Shown: piece after piece, positions 54,593-64,000 of the stretch | Position numbering within the stretch: position 1 is the first letter of the stretch | Layout of the letters: each line of letters begins with the position of its first letter | NCBI GenBank assembly: GCA_951640165.1 | Contig: OX621245.1 | Coordinates: 17,290,330-17,354,329 of the forward strand | Origin: Pseudoips prasinana | Taxonomy: Eukaryota; Arthropoda; Insecta; Lepidoptera; Nolidae | Reading direction: 5' to 3' | Length of the DNA stretch: 64,000 nucleotides | Notes under the pieces: model-generated | Database searches by the model: none | Told to the model about the DNA's origin: nothing | Seen by the model: the letters and a program-made list of their open reading frames with translations, nothing else | Program-made: the position numbers and the translations under genes

Positions 54593-56565
54593 CAAAGGTA
54601 CGCATTTTATTTATCTACTCACACTAAAATTCATATTTTTATTTCAGACTGTTCTGAAATATGCATTGAATTGGAATTTTCCATTACGTTAACATTAGGC
54701 TCGTATTTAAAATTAAGTATTATAAGATGCATCAATGTTTAACTCTCTTGGTATATATCCCTATGTTAATATAATCTAACGGTACACGTTACAAAAGAAA
54801 ATATTATGTAAAACATCGAACATAAAAAAAAGAAATGTTAGTGTTTGTATGTTAAGATCAAAAACACCCTACCCTTATATAATTTATTATTACTATCATA
54901 AACTAAGATCATTTAAAAACAATTCGATAAAAACCTGTAAATATGTATATATTTATTGTTTCTAGCTTTTATATAAATTATTTCTAGTTTCATGTAGATG
55001 ACCCTAGAGATAATGATGTATAAGTTAGCTTTATTACTGCAAATATGTTACAACAATTAACAACCGTTTATTAATAAAAGTATACGAAAAAAATACGCAT
55101 AGTGGAAATATGCAGACACCACAGAGCCATGATTTCGGTTAGTTCAATACTTAAAGAATTTAAATTTATTCTACCTAATTGAACACACTATATGTGAATA
55201 ATATATAATTGATAAATGATAATGCAATACGTGATGCATGAAATTTTGAGACGATTATCAATACACAAAAGAGCACGTAACTGAATTCCAATTTAATGCG
55301 ATTTCTTATTGCTTATTTAACGTCTTCTAAAAAATATTAAACGATAAATTAGCTTGATGAAAAATATATATATAAAACATTAGTCATCTCATTAAACATC
55401 GATAATCTGCTTTTTATTGTTTTAACCTGAAAACCAAAACCACCCAAGCTTGTGTCATGTGTTATCATTGCGTGTGTCTGTGGCAATCATTACTCTGAAA
55501 CTGATTTCAATGCGTTTTTCCGAAAAAGGGAAAGAAATAAAAAAACTGAGGTTATATGTTTAACTACTAAGTTAGGTCACAACATCCGTTTTTTATTAAA
55601 AAAGAAATACTAGTTTATCTTATCTTTATATCTATCCATTGAGACTCCGACTACGTCCTTGTATCTTATGATAACTCTATCCAATTGAATCCTCACAAAG
55701 TTTATTCTAACGTTTTAATAGCTTCAGGTTAAACCATTCACAATAAATTGCATTACGGCCGCGGAAACTTCCAAACGGAAATCCAAAGGCGTTACTAAAC
55801 GATTAAGAGTGCCTAGTTTCGCTCAGTGATTTGCAGTTGAATAAAATAACAAAATAAACTTAGTATTTAATTTAAACGTCTCAATAAATTAAGTAAACAC
55901 GACAGATGCGATAACCGTCTTATTTTTCACCTGGCCTGGGTATTAACACCACCTTGTGTAAGTGTATCTCAAGTGTAACCATTTTTGGTACTGACCACAT
56001 TTCATGGACGTAATCTTGATCCATGACATTTCATTTTGTCAAGAATGCACGGTTATAGTTTAATCGCCTTACTTATTTTTGTTCTAGATGTTTTGTTTTG
56101 TTATGCTCTGAGTATTTTTTTAGTTTGTTATGATAATTACATATTTTGCCGTCATTTGAATTTTAACGTAATATTTAAGAATATAATTGTATCAAAAAAA
56201 ATATGTTGACCTGAACTTCACATATATTTTAATTAATATAATAAACAGAAAAGATTTAATTTTTGTATGAATTTTTGTTTCTTATAATTCCTTCGAGTCT
56301 TAATCGGATGATAGACTAGACGCTAGAGATGAATAACCCAATACTTACAAACTAGAATCTATTTGAGTTTATTTTATTAGCTCGAATGTATATATCTACT
56401 GGCATGGTGACTGTGGAGTCCTTCCTCTTAACGCACCACCTTTTAAATTTACCTTTTCTTATTAAACAACTGTATAACATTTTACTACAGTGACATAAGA
56501 TCGGTTTTTGAGCGTACAAAGAGTATCAATAATATTGAAGCACAGTTGATAAAATTAATGGTAGT
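54593..56565. other. No gene seen
   Basis: About 2 kb of very AT-rich sequence with no long ORF, recognised repeat or strong hairpin. Confidence 0.45.
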
Positions 56566-56660
56566 ATATTATTATTATTATTCATTTATTTCAGATATAA
56601 AATCCATATAGTGTTAGTATTACAGTACTTAGAATATGTTAGTAATCATAATTTAAAGAG
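56566..56660 (-). repeat. Probable LINE 3' end, minus strand
   Basis: In reverse complement, 'gattttatatctgaaataaa' followed by 'tgaataataataataat' is a common 3' terminus of lepidopteran LINEs. No coding remnant is attached. Confidence 0.45.
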
Positions 56661-57428
56661 GGCTAGAGTCTTACCTCTATACAGTCAGAACTGCTTTCCA
56701 TACTAACTTCGACTTATGAAACAAACAAAAGGTAGCCTTTGTGCTGTTGATAAAACTATATAGAATGAATTAAGGTACAGAAATCAACTACAGTGGCCTC
56801 AATGGAGACTATATCATATAATTACCAAAATGGAAAATATACTTCATAATTACCAAAAAAACCCAGCCAGTAAAAAGGTTGCTCCGATCGCTACCAATGT
56901 TTATACGATCACCTTTTGGGCTAAGATTGTCAGAAAATTTAATAACAATCGCTCTAGGCATTTTGTAGCACATAGGTACATACAAACAAACATCGATTGT
57001 AACATATATAGATCATAAGAGATCAGACATGTTATTTTAATTATTCATCACTCTGTATAGTCCTTGTTATCCGTACCGCCACTTGAATAGGTACATTACC
57101 TCCGCGCTTTATTATACGCATGAACTTTTAGGCTGAACTTCACCTTTAAAAGCCGGTAAAGTTCAAGCCCGTACATATTAAAAATACAGCTAAATATGTA
57201 ACAATGCTGTGGTGTACTAAATGAAGCGATTAAAGACCTTGCCAGCGACCTATTTTCGAAGCCCACTCAACTACAGCCGCAGCCATATTTACAGTAGCAA
57301 TTCCATGAAGCGATCGATTGAGATTCTGCCCTCTAATCATTTGACATCAAGGCTATGATAAAAAGTGACTTCTCTGTTACTTATTAATTCAAACAAACTG
57401 TATTATTGCCTACCGCCGCTCCGCCCGC
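56661..57428. other. No gene seen
   Basis: The open stretch 56830-57018 has no motif; nothing else recognised. Confidence 0.4.
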
Positions 57429-57815
57429 CGTAGTTTATTTGGTAATGAATCTGCCTTCAGATCCAAAGTTTGTGGGTTAGATCTTGAAGACAAATATTTG
57501 TGTTCATGAAGATGTCTATTTATCTTATCTCTCTTTATTTATTAATTATATCTTGTATTTCTGTGTATTTTATGTATATGTATATTTACAAAAAAGTACA
57601 TAAGTATTTCTATCCGTTGTCTAGTTTCCATAATAGGTACAGACGCCAGTACATCCAGCTACCCCAATCTGTCATATTTATGTTATAGATTTTCACAATA
57701 TCATAAGGTTCACTTTCAATTGGGGAAATTTGACAGATTGGGGTAGCTTGATGAGCTGGCGTCTGTACAAGATTTGCTTAGTTTATGTTTGATGGCAATG
57801 TGTGATATGACGTGG
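57429..57815 (+). repeat. SINE family A split by a TA-inserted MITE
   Basis: A head with box A-like 'tagtttatttggtaatg' and degraded box B is followed by 'gacaaatatttgtgttcatg' and the body, up to 'tagtttccataatagg' at 57637. The family sequence resumes at 'tacaagatttgcttagttta' (57766) to about 57815. Confidence 0.75.
57640..57765. mobile_element. Tc1/mariner-type MITE, 126 bp, inside a SINE
   Basis: Ends 'cagacgccag' and 'ctggcgtctg' are inverse, inner block 'agctaccccaatctgtca' pairs with 'tgacagattggggtagct', and both sides are flanked by TA (57638-57639, 57766-57767). The SINE consensus has a single TA there ('catagtacaag'), which confirms the insertion. The same family is at 59075-59464. 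Confidence 0.88.
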
Positions 57816-57840
57816 ATATTTATTTATTTATTTGTTATGA

Positions 57841-57935
57841 TTGAAGCGCTCATAGCTAGATGCTTTCACCAATCCTGAGTGATCGGCGAGGTTAAGCAAC
57901 TAGGCTGGCGGTCAGTCCATTGATGGTGATTGAAA
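57841..57935 (+). repeat. 5S rRNA-derived SINE head, partial
   Basis: 'gatcggcgaggttaagcaac' and 'ggcggtcagtccattgatgg' match the internal promoter region of 5S rRNA in order (the 'aagca' box A and the 'agtac-tagatgggtgacc' end). Ends after 'ggtgattg'. A second copy is at 62736-62836. It is not a functional 5S gene. Confidence 0.65.
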
Positions 57936-59074
57936 CAAAGTGTATGTATATAATATGTATACTGAAAGCAATCCCTAAACATAAAGAACACATGAAAAAC
58001 CGAGTAGCACAGAAATAAAAAGCAAATACTAAATACTGCAGTCGAAGTGATAAAATCCTTCGTCGGTAGTTTAGTAAGAATATTGTAGAACCATATCATA
58101 ATGAAGTAATAAAGACATCTTTATGCTCCAGGAGTTATCATATAGATTAGTCTCTGGGGTCGGAAGCTACCGCATCCGCCGTAGGCTTCCGCTCTAGTGA
58201 CCTTATACGTGACCCTTGGGTAGCGCTAAAAGGTAGCAGTAACATTTAAGTGAGGTAGTGTATAGCGTTCATTTAGTTTTATTTGGTAAGTGAGGCGAAG
58301 TTCATCGGAGAGAAGTGAAAGAGTCGGCAACATGTGAATAATCCCAACCGTATTGCCTACGTCATGGATTCTTGTTTTCCTAATCCCAACCGTGTTGCTA
58401 ACGTCATAGATCCTATTTTTCCATTGTGTCAGTTTAAAAATGTCCTTATACTTCTCTATAATGGACTCACACAGAAACAAATATAATAAACCGTTAGAGA
58501 TATAAGTGTTATTAGGTATTTACTTATATTATATGTTCAATATGACTATGATGACAGAGTAATAAACAATCCTATCAAAAGAGTCTTTAAGGCCCATATT
58601 TCAGAGCACAACCACATTCAGATATTTTGCATACTATAAAATACTATTATGCACTATCTAAAAATGTGTTTCGGTCATCTTGTCAGGTTAATATTCTAGA
58701 ATATTCAGTACAACTTTTCATTTTGATATTTTTTTTTGCAATGACCACAGAATATCTTGAAAATTGGACTTCCCATTATTTGTGATAAACATAAAGCATA
58801 TTAAAGTGAAAATGAGCATTACACAGTTTAAGTGCACGCCAATCACATTTATTATTATTATTCACCCAAATTAGCAGCACTAATTAAAATGAAAACATTA
58901 AAAAAGTTATGCAAAAATTTTCACGACTTTTGATGACTTCAAATTAAAAAGAAAGCAAGTATTGAGTTACAATTTGTTATAAAATTCTCGAATTTCAAAC
59001 TTGTTATACAATTGTTGCCTGTTCTGAAAATTTAATGCTGACTTAGGAAAAAAATGTGTTTTGATCAAATTGTA
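57936..59074. other. No gene seen; 43 bp doublet at 58337-58422
   Basis: 'taatcccaaccgt.ttgc' then 'acgtcat' and 'gat.c' occurs twice in tandem (58337 and 58381). A short inverted pair surrounds 'ggaagctaccgcatccgcc' near 58162-58192. The minus-strand open stretches are unsupported. Confidence 0.5.
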
Positions 59075-59141
59075 CAGAGTTCATCAAGTTACCCTAATCT
59101 GTCAAATTTCCCCAATTGAAAGTGAACCTTATGCTCATATA

Positions 59142-59176
<35 letters not shown>

Positions 59177-59464
59177 TTATTCACGTAGACTTTAAAAAGT
59201 TGTAAATAGTCAGAACATGTTTGTAGTAATATAGTTGTATACATTAGATATTATTTCTAGTAACATAGATATTTAGGTACATCTTGTATGAAAACATTTA
59301 TAAAATTTATTTTATTACAGAAATGATATTTAGCTAGCTCGTATCAAGTTATTGTCAAGAGATTATGTTTAATTATCTAGTTTAAGTCTAATATTTTTAT
59401 AATAAAGTAGAAAATCTATAAAAGAAATTTGACAGCTTGGGGTCGCTGGATGTGCTGGCGTCTG
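59075..59464. mobile_element. Larger member of the CAGACGCC MITE family, with internal poly(A)
   Basis: The right end 'ctggcgtctg' followed by TA and the left end 'cagag..ttcatcaagttac' (a 7 bp deletion relative to the 57640 copy) flank 390 bp. 'ctgtcaaatttccccaattg' and 'aaagtgaacctta' match the inner arm of the 57640 copy. Contains A29 at 59144-59172. Confidence 0.65.
59144..59172 (+). repeat. A29 homopolymer
   Basis: Uninterrupted run of 29 adenines inside the MITE. Its origin is unclear; it could be the tail of a retroposed fragment or slippage. Confidence 0.95.
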
Positions 59465-59529
59465 TACCTATTCGCAGCGAGCAGAGTATTATCTGTATTT
59501 TTAACCGCATAATTTATTATACACATAAT

Positions 59530-59915
59530 TCCTGTTAAAATAATATCTTGAGAAATTATTTACAAACGGTCATCTGATCCCAAACTAAGCAAAGCTTGTA
59601 CTATGGAAACAAGATAACTGATATAGGACTTTTCTTTTGTAAATACATACTTATATAGATAATTACACCCAGACTCAGGACAAACAGACATCTTCATGCA
59701 CACAAATATCTGTCCTGGGTGGGACAGTCGCCTCGCCTCTTCGTGTCGCGGGTTCGAGTCACGCGCAGGACAACTATCCGTCTATTATACGTTTGTAAAG
59801 TACCCCGCGACACAGGGACTAGATTCCCTAGTGCGGGTGCTGTCTTAATAAAAAATTTAACCGTCGACCTCCGACGTGAAAAGCAAGCATTTGCCAACCA
59901 TGCCAACAGGCCCGT
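59530..59915 (-). repeat. SINE family A, minus strand, interrupted by a family B SINE
   Basis: The family A 3' body ('catctgatcccaaactaagc', 'aagcttgtactatgg') and 'atatctgtcctgggtggga' end at about 59730. Head sequence resumes at 'gacctccgacgtgaaaagca' to 'ccaacaggccc' (59868-59915). The break falls exactly within box B. Confidence 0.8.
59731..59860 (+). repeat. SINE family B, plus strand, 5'-truncated, nested in family A
   Basis: 'gacagtcgcctcgcctcttc', box B 'gggttcgagtcac', then 'ggacaactat' and directly 'ccgtctattatacg' (an internal deletion), 'gtaccccgcgacacaggg' and 'ccctagtgcgggtg'. The first ~28 bp of the family head are missing. Confidence 0.75.
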
Positions 59916-60477
59916 CATATACACACATAAGCATACACTGTATATAAAGCGATTTAAATAAGCACAAGTATTATAATCCCGATAGCTTTAAATGTATTCT
60001 CGTAACTTCCGTTACGAGTGAGTGATTTATCAGGAAGTATCCGCATGAACATTATCTCCTGCAAGGTGACAATACTGGTACTTATTATTGCACTGACTTC
60101 GTATCAGGTTATGTTGCAATTACTTTATTTTCGTATTGAAGCTTCTTAATTGACCTTTAATGAGAAAGAATAACAAAAGACGACTTGAAAGATGTAGATC
60201 GTGGGTCCTAGAGTAAAAAGAGTCACTGTTATTTCTTATATGTTTAGGAGTTTATTTTAGGTAATATTAAGTAATCACTTTCTGTATTCTTATCACCTAT
60301 GCACCTGCTCCATTTCTCGCTAGTATAATTATAGTGTTAAATTCCTCTTAAAACTCATAAAAGTCTGTAAGACCTCAATTTAAATAAAATATTTAATTAA
60401 ATATAACGCTATTACACGGCTATTTAGTACTAGATACATTACCGAATGAATATTTTATTTTACAAATTATAGATTAC
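59916..60477. other. No gene seen; small hairpin at 59999-60018
   Basis: 'ctcgtaac ttcc gttacgag' is a perfect 8 bp-arm hairpin. Rest AT-rich. Confidence 0.5.
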
Positions 60478-60668
60478 GTACTGGCTTTGCCCGCGGTTTC
60501 ACCCGCGTTTATCTATTTAAATTATAGCATATATGTTATTCATATATACATATAAGCTATATTATTAAAAAGTTTTATCTAAATGGTTTACGTAGTTTTT
60601 ACATGAAAGAGTAACAAACATCCATAAATCTATACTTACAAACTTTCGCATTTATAATATTAGTAGTG
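60478..60668 (+). repeat. RTE-like LINE 3' tail, copy 4
   Basis: 'tactggctttgcccgcggtt' to 'agagtaacaaacatcc' and 'tttataatattagtagtgg', same family as 46418 and 50876. Confidence 0.65.
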
Positions 60669-61324
60669 GACTACTAAAACTAATGGTATATTTAAAACGA
60701 TCTATAGATAACCTTCGTACAGGTGTCCCACGATATGTCAAGCTTCATTGGCATGCTTTAATAATTAAATACATTAGTATTCAATAAAATAAATAAGGTG
60801 ATAAGTACAGACACGTAATTACATAAATGTTGACCTTGACAGGTTCTGTGTTTAGTAAGCAGTAAGGGCGGTTTTCCCAATAGAAGTGTATCTTCTAACG
60901 TGGCGTCGATTATACATCCAACCACAGCTTTGTTTTATCTACAGCGTCTAGTAAACGTCTGCAAATGTAACTCAGAATAGAATATCTCACGTGAAATGGA
61001 TGCTCTAGACGTAAGGTAGCCTTATTTAATTCGTCAGCTGGCGGTAGCTATCGATCGATGTGCTGTCGAGCAAATCGTATACCTACTTCTACTATAAGTA
61101 TAGAAATACACACATTTTCGGTTATAATAATGAAAATAGTGGAGGAAACTTACATACAACATCAACAATATCAACTCATAAAATAGATGAATTAAACAAA
61201 ACCAATTTGCGAAATACGAATAATATTTTTTTGGCTCCCCGGACAGTATATACATTTTCATTATTCTTAATTTTAAACTTAACGTACCGTTGAGCTCCTT
61301 ACGTTAAGTCCACTATTATTGATC
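60669..61324. other. No gene seen
   Basis: Open stretches on both strands at 61034-61293 overlap one another and have no motif. Confidence 0.4.
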
Positions 61325-61475
61325 ATACTCATCATCATATCAGCCGCAAAACGCCAAAGGCCTGCTGGACAGAGGCCTCCCCCAAAGATCTCGACAATTG
61401 CTGGTCTTTCACTTCCAGCGACCCACACAAGATCATCAGTCCATCTTGTATCCTTTTGTCTTCCGGTTCATGGTC
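61325..61475 (+). repeat. 'ctgctggacagagg' repeat, longest copy
   Basis: 'catcatatcagccgcaaaac', 'ctgctggacagaggcctccc', 'ccaaagatctcgacaattgc' and 'tccagcgacccacacaagat' extend the family further than the copies at 1 and 32857. Confidence 0.7.
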
Positions 61476-62227
61476 GCCACTCAAGAACCATAATTGATAC
61501 AATCTGTATAATAAATTTGTATAATTGATACAAGTTGTATCTTCAAACCCTCTTCCCTATTTAAGAGTGGTAACTCCCAATTAACTGTATTATCTGAAAC
61601 TTCCGGAATTCCCTTGAAACTAGGGTTAAACTGTAATGGTAACTAATCGTCCAATATTGGATAATCTCAATAAAGTACCTATAAAATTGACATGCCTCCT
61701 AAACTTTAGTTAAGGAAAGTAAGGTCCAATCATTAGAAAATTACCTCCTGTATTTGCTATGGAGAGTTTCGTTCCAGTCGCCCGGTATACGCTCAGCAAC
61801 TGGGTTATATGGCAAGTACCTATATAAAGATTGATTGTGTCTGTATCGAATGCATTAAACACTTTCTCTGAGCATCAGTCTGCACATGCAATCATGTGCT
61901 CCAATCATTCAGATCAGTATCTGCTCAATTGACATGCGAAATTGTTCGCACTGAGTTACCGAGCCTACACACGCTTTACAGGGTTAAACGAGTTCGAATT
62001 CTTTTGTTATACGCCTACGTAACTTCAAGGAACGACTGAAACTGTTTCTTATAAAGAACGAGACATGAATAAGGTCTGGTAAGTTAACCTAGAATACAGT
62101 ACATCGTCCTATTTAGAGGATAAGACACATAAAAGATCGTCCTAAGCCAAACATAACGGCCTGAATATATCGAATTGGTGTCATTATGTGTATGAAATAA
62201 ATGGGAAAGTTTACTCTTTTTATTAGT
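61476..62227. other. No gene seen
   Basis: No coding or repeat signature recognised. Confidence 0.4.
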
Positions 62228-62537
62228 TACTAGCTGTGCCCGCGACTTCGTCCGCGTGTTAATTAGTTTATTTTGTTTATTAGTAAAATAAATGACTTTT
62301 TCTAAAATAAAAGTTGCCTAAGTTACTACTTATTACATCAGCTACCTGCCAATAAAAGTCCCGTCAAAATCGGTCCAGCCGTTTCAGAGATTAGCCGGAA
62401 CAAACAGACAGACAGACAAAAATTGTAAAAAATGTTATTTTGGTGTATGTACCGTATATATATTTATATTTATGTAGTAAAAACCGGTTATTTCAATATT
62501 ACAAACAGACACTCCAATTTTATTTATTTGTATAGAT
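62228..62537 (+). repeat. RTE-like LINE 3' tail, second subfamily
   Basis: 'actagctgtgcccgcgactt' and 'cgtccgcgtg', then 'cccgtcaaaatcggtccagc', 'cgtttcagagattagccgga' and 'acaaacagacagacagac', ending 'ttatttgtatagat'. A classic 5'-truncated RTE-type tail. Confidence 0.75.
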
Positions 62538-62735
62538 ACGATCGACGACTGTATAAATGACAAAACATATTGGTATATTGGTAGCTTGATCAGAGGTGTC
62601 AATAGGCTGCCATGCTATTATTTTTACCAACATTTATTTTTTGTAATAACATATTTTTATTTTTTGCTGTAATATTCTGTTACAGTATTTAATTTTAACC
62701 GTATTGTATTTTATAACTTGTACCTCTATAATAGA

Positions 62736-63295
62736 AGTGCTCATAGCTAGATGCTCTCAGATGGTCTGTAAGCGATTGGCTAGGTCAAGCAACTAGACTC
62801 GCGGTCAGTCTATATATGGGTGACCAATACCACCATATCATTAACAATCGTTAATTACTGGTATTTACTTGTAAGTATGACCACCAGGATATATCTATTA
62901 TGTTCCAACATAATGTACACTCATACAAAGTGTGCATTCATTTAATTTATGTTTGTTCTCAACCCTCACCTTGTATTAAACATTAACATTATTATATATA
63001 AATGTATAACAGGCAACGCGCTTGGTGAACATGAAATGTACTAAACTTGATTGTTAAACCCAGGAGTTATTATGTACACTGGGCCTTGTTAACTATTGTT
63101 ACTTATATATGAAAATAAAGAACTTTAAAAATCAAAAAAAAAAAAAAATCAATCAATACCACCATGATGACCATCCACGTGCTTCGAGGGGCACGTTAAG
63201 CGTTCGGTCCCAGTTATATCCCGGATAGACAACAGTCGTTAAGCCATGTTAGATGCCTACAGGGCGGCTTGAGCTACTCTGATACTACGGTAACC
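62736..63295 (+). repeat. 5S rRNA-headed SINE, split by a retrocopy
   Basis: Head 'gtgctcatagctagatgctc', 'aggtcaagcaactagactcg' and 'atgggtgacc' is at 62736-62836. The body resumes at 63154 with 'caataccaccatgatgacca', 'cgtgcttcgaggggcacg', 'ttaagcgttcggtccc' and 'gcctacagggcggct'. The 317 bp between is an insertion with its own target duplication. Confidence 0.75.
62837..63153 (+). pseudogene. Processed retrocopy (3' UTR fragment) with poly(A) tail
   Basis: The inserted 317 bp ends with 'gaaaataaagaactttaaaa', 'atc', then about 15 A and 'tcaat'. It is flanked by a perfect 12 bp direct repeat 'caataccaccat' (62825-62836 and 63154-63165). Poly(A) signal, tail and target duplication are the marks of LINE-mediated retroposition of a cellular or LINE mRNA. 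No ORF remains; the source is not recognised and appears to be 3' UTR only. Confidence 0.8.
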
Positions 63296-64000
63296 AGTGC
63301 TCATACGTAAGTAAGTACTTAATAGAAGTGCATAAGGTAATATCATGTATATGATATCATAAGGTAATATTTAATCAATTTGATACCAAGTTCCCTTTAT
63401 AAAGTCGGTTGTTAAATTGTATTCTAATCGAATTTTTGAATACCATATTAACAAGACTTTAACAGTTATTCAATAATGGATATGCAAATTTCAACTCCGA
63501 TGAGATTCAAACACATGACCTTTTTTACATAGCACGATCCATACACATACATACGTTCACGGCTGATAGTTAAATCTCAGCCACAAAAAATATTTAACTA
63601 TAGAGATAAGTCAGTCGTATCGTCAGTGACGGGGAGTCACCTGAGTCAATAGTTATTTGTGTCGCCGTCGTAAGGGGTGGATTGAAATCGATTGAGTGAC
63701 GAAGCCTCCCCTATGAGGGTGTCAAGGGTAGCTCTGAGACAGCCTCGAGGCTCGAGCACATCTTAATAAAGAATATCTTATCGCAAATCAAATGAAGTTG
63801 ACATTGTTAAATTTTAAAACAATATTTTTCTTTTACACGTCACGGTCAGGTATTACTGACAAGGTAATTCAAATAGTCATTATAAAGCCAACGATATTTG
63901 TTACTTGTTTTTGTTCCTATTATGATATCTACAAAACCCAAACAATAGTATATAATTCATACTTAGCATAAACCGTTCAACCGGAGTTAAAAATCGGGTT
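63296..64000. other. No gene seen
   Basis: A GC-richer stretch at 63615-63765 ('gacggggagtcacctgag', 'ttgtgtcgccgtcgtaagg') may be a retroelement fragment, unrecognised. Confidence 0.4.

Noticed and set aside
57841..57935. 5S rRNA gene
   Set aside because: Only part of the 5S promoter region is recognisable, with many differences, and the better copy at 62736 continues into a SINE body.

Overview
This is eukaryotic, AT-rich, gene-poor DNA, almost certainly from a moth or butterfly (Lepidoptera). The evidence is the set of interspersed repeats recognisable by eye. These include tRNA-headed SINEs carrying Pol III box A/box B motifs, a 5S-rRNA-headed SINE, RTE-like 3' tails beginning 'agctgtgcccgcgg', copies of the 'cactgctggacaaaggcctccccc' type of repeat, and the 'GGTTCCGT...GGCCGGTTTTT' element. 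A LINE whose ORF1 ends in a baculovirus-FP-like domain points the same way. I cannot name the species. No host gene is identified with confidence. The only long, conserved, uninterrupted reading frames belong to transposable elements.

Layout. 1-3.3 kb: repeat fragments and one GC-rich open stretch (2806-3003) that might be an exon. 3303-4584: an apparently intact mariner element with matched terminal inverted repeats (TIRs), TA duplications and a complete DD34D transposase. 4.6-9.5 kb: mostly featureless, with a ~120 bp tandem repeat at 8.1-8.5 kb and a perfect hairpin. About 9.5-14.25 kb: a full-length non-LTR retrotransposon with intact ORF1 and ORF2, a CA microsatellite just after ORF2 and a TTA-rich tail. 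14.3-29.5 kb: SINEs, a minisatellite and a 607 bp lepidopteran repeat. 29.5-31.9 kb: a region bounded by a 35 bp inverted repeat and holding a duplicated segment around a SINE. 32-38.6 kb: scattered fragments. 38629-39549: an internally deleted Tc1/mariner-superfamily relic that keeps its TIRs and both ends of a broken transposase gene.

40200-42203 is the most unusual object. It is a 2,004 bp foldback transposon with ~490 bp, nearly identical inverted arms and a perfect 8 bp target-site duplication. Each arm carries five copies of one 12 bp motif in alternating orientation. The interior holds a GC-rich patch that reads like a captured terminal exon.

43-64 kb is a dense mosaic of SINEs, foldback MITEs and LINE tails, many nested in one another: a MITE in a SINE, a SINE in a SINE, a SINE inside a foldback, and a poly(A) retrocopy inside a 5S-type SINE. 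The nesting gives relative insertion ages. The window reads as a transposon graveyard with two or three young elements (mariner, the LINE, the foldback element). All calls are by eye; no database search or alignment program was run.
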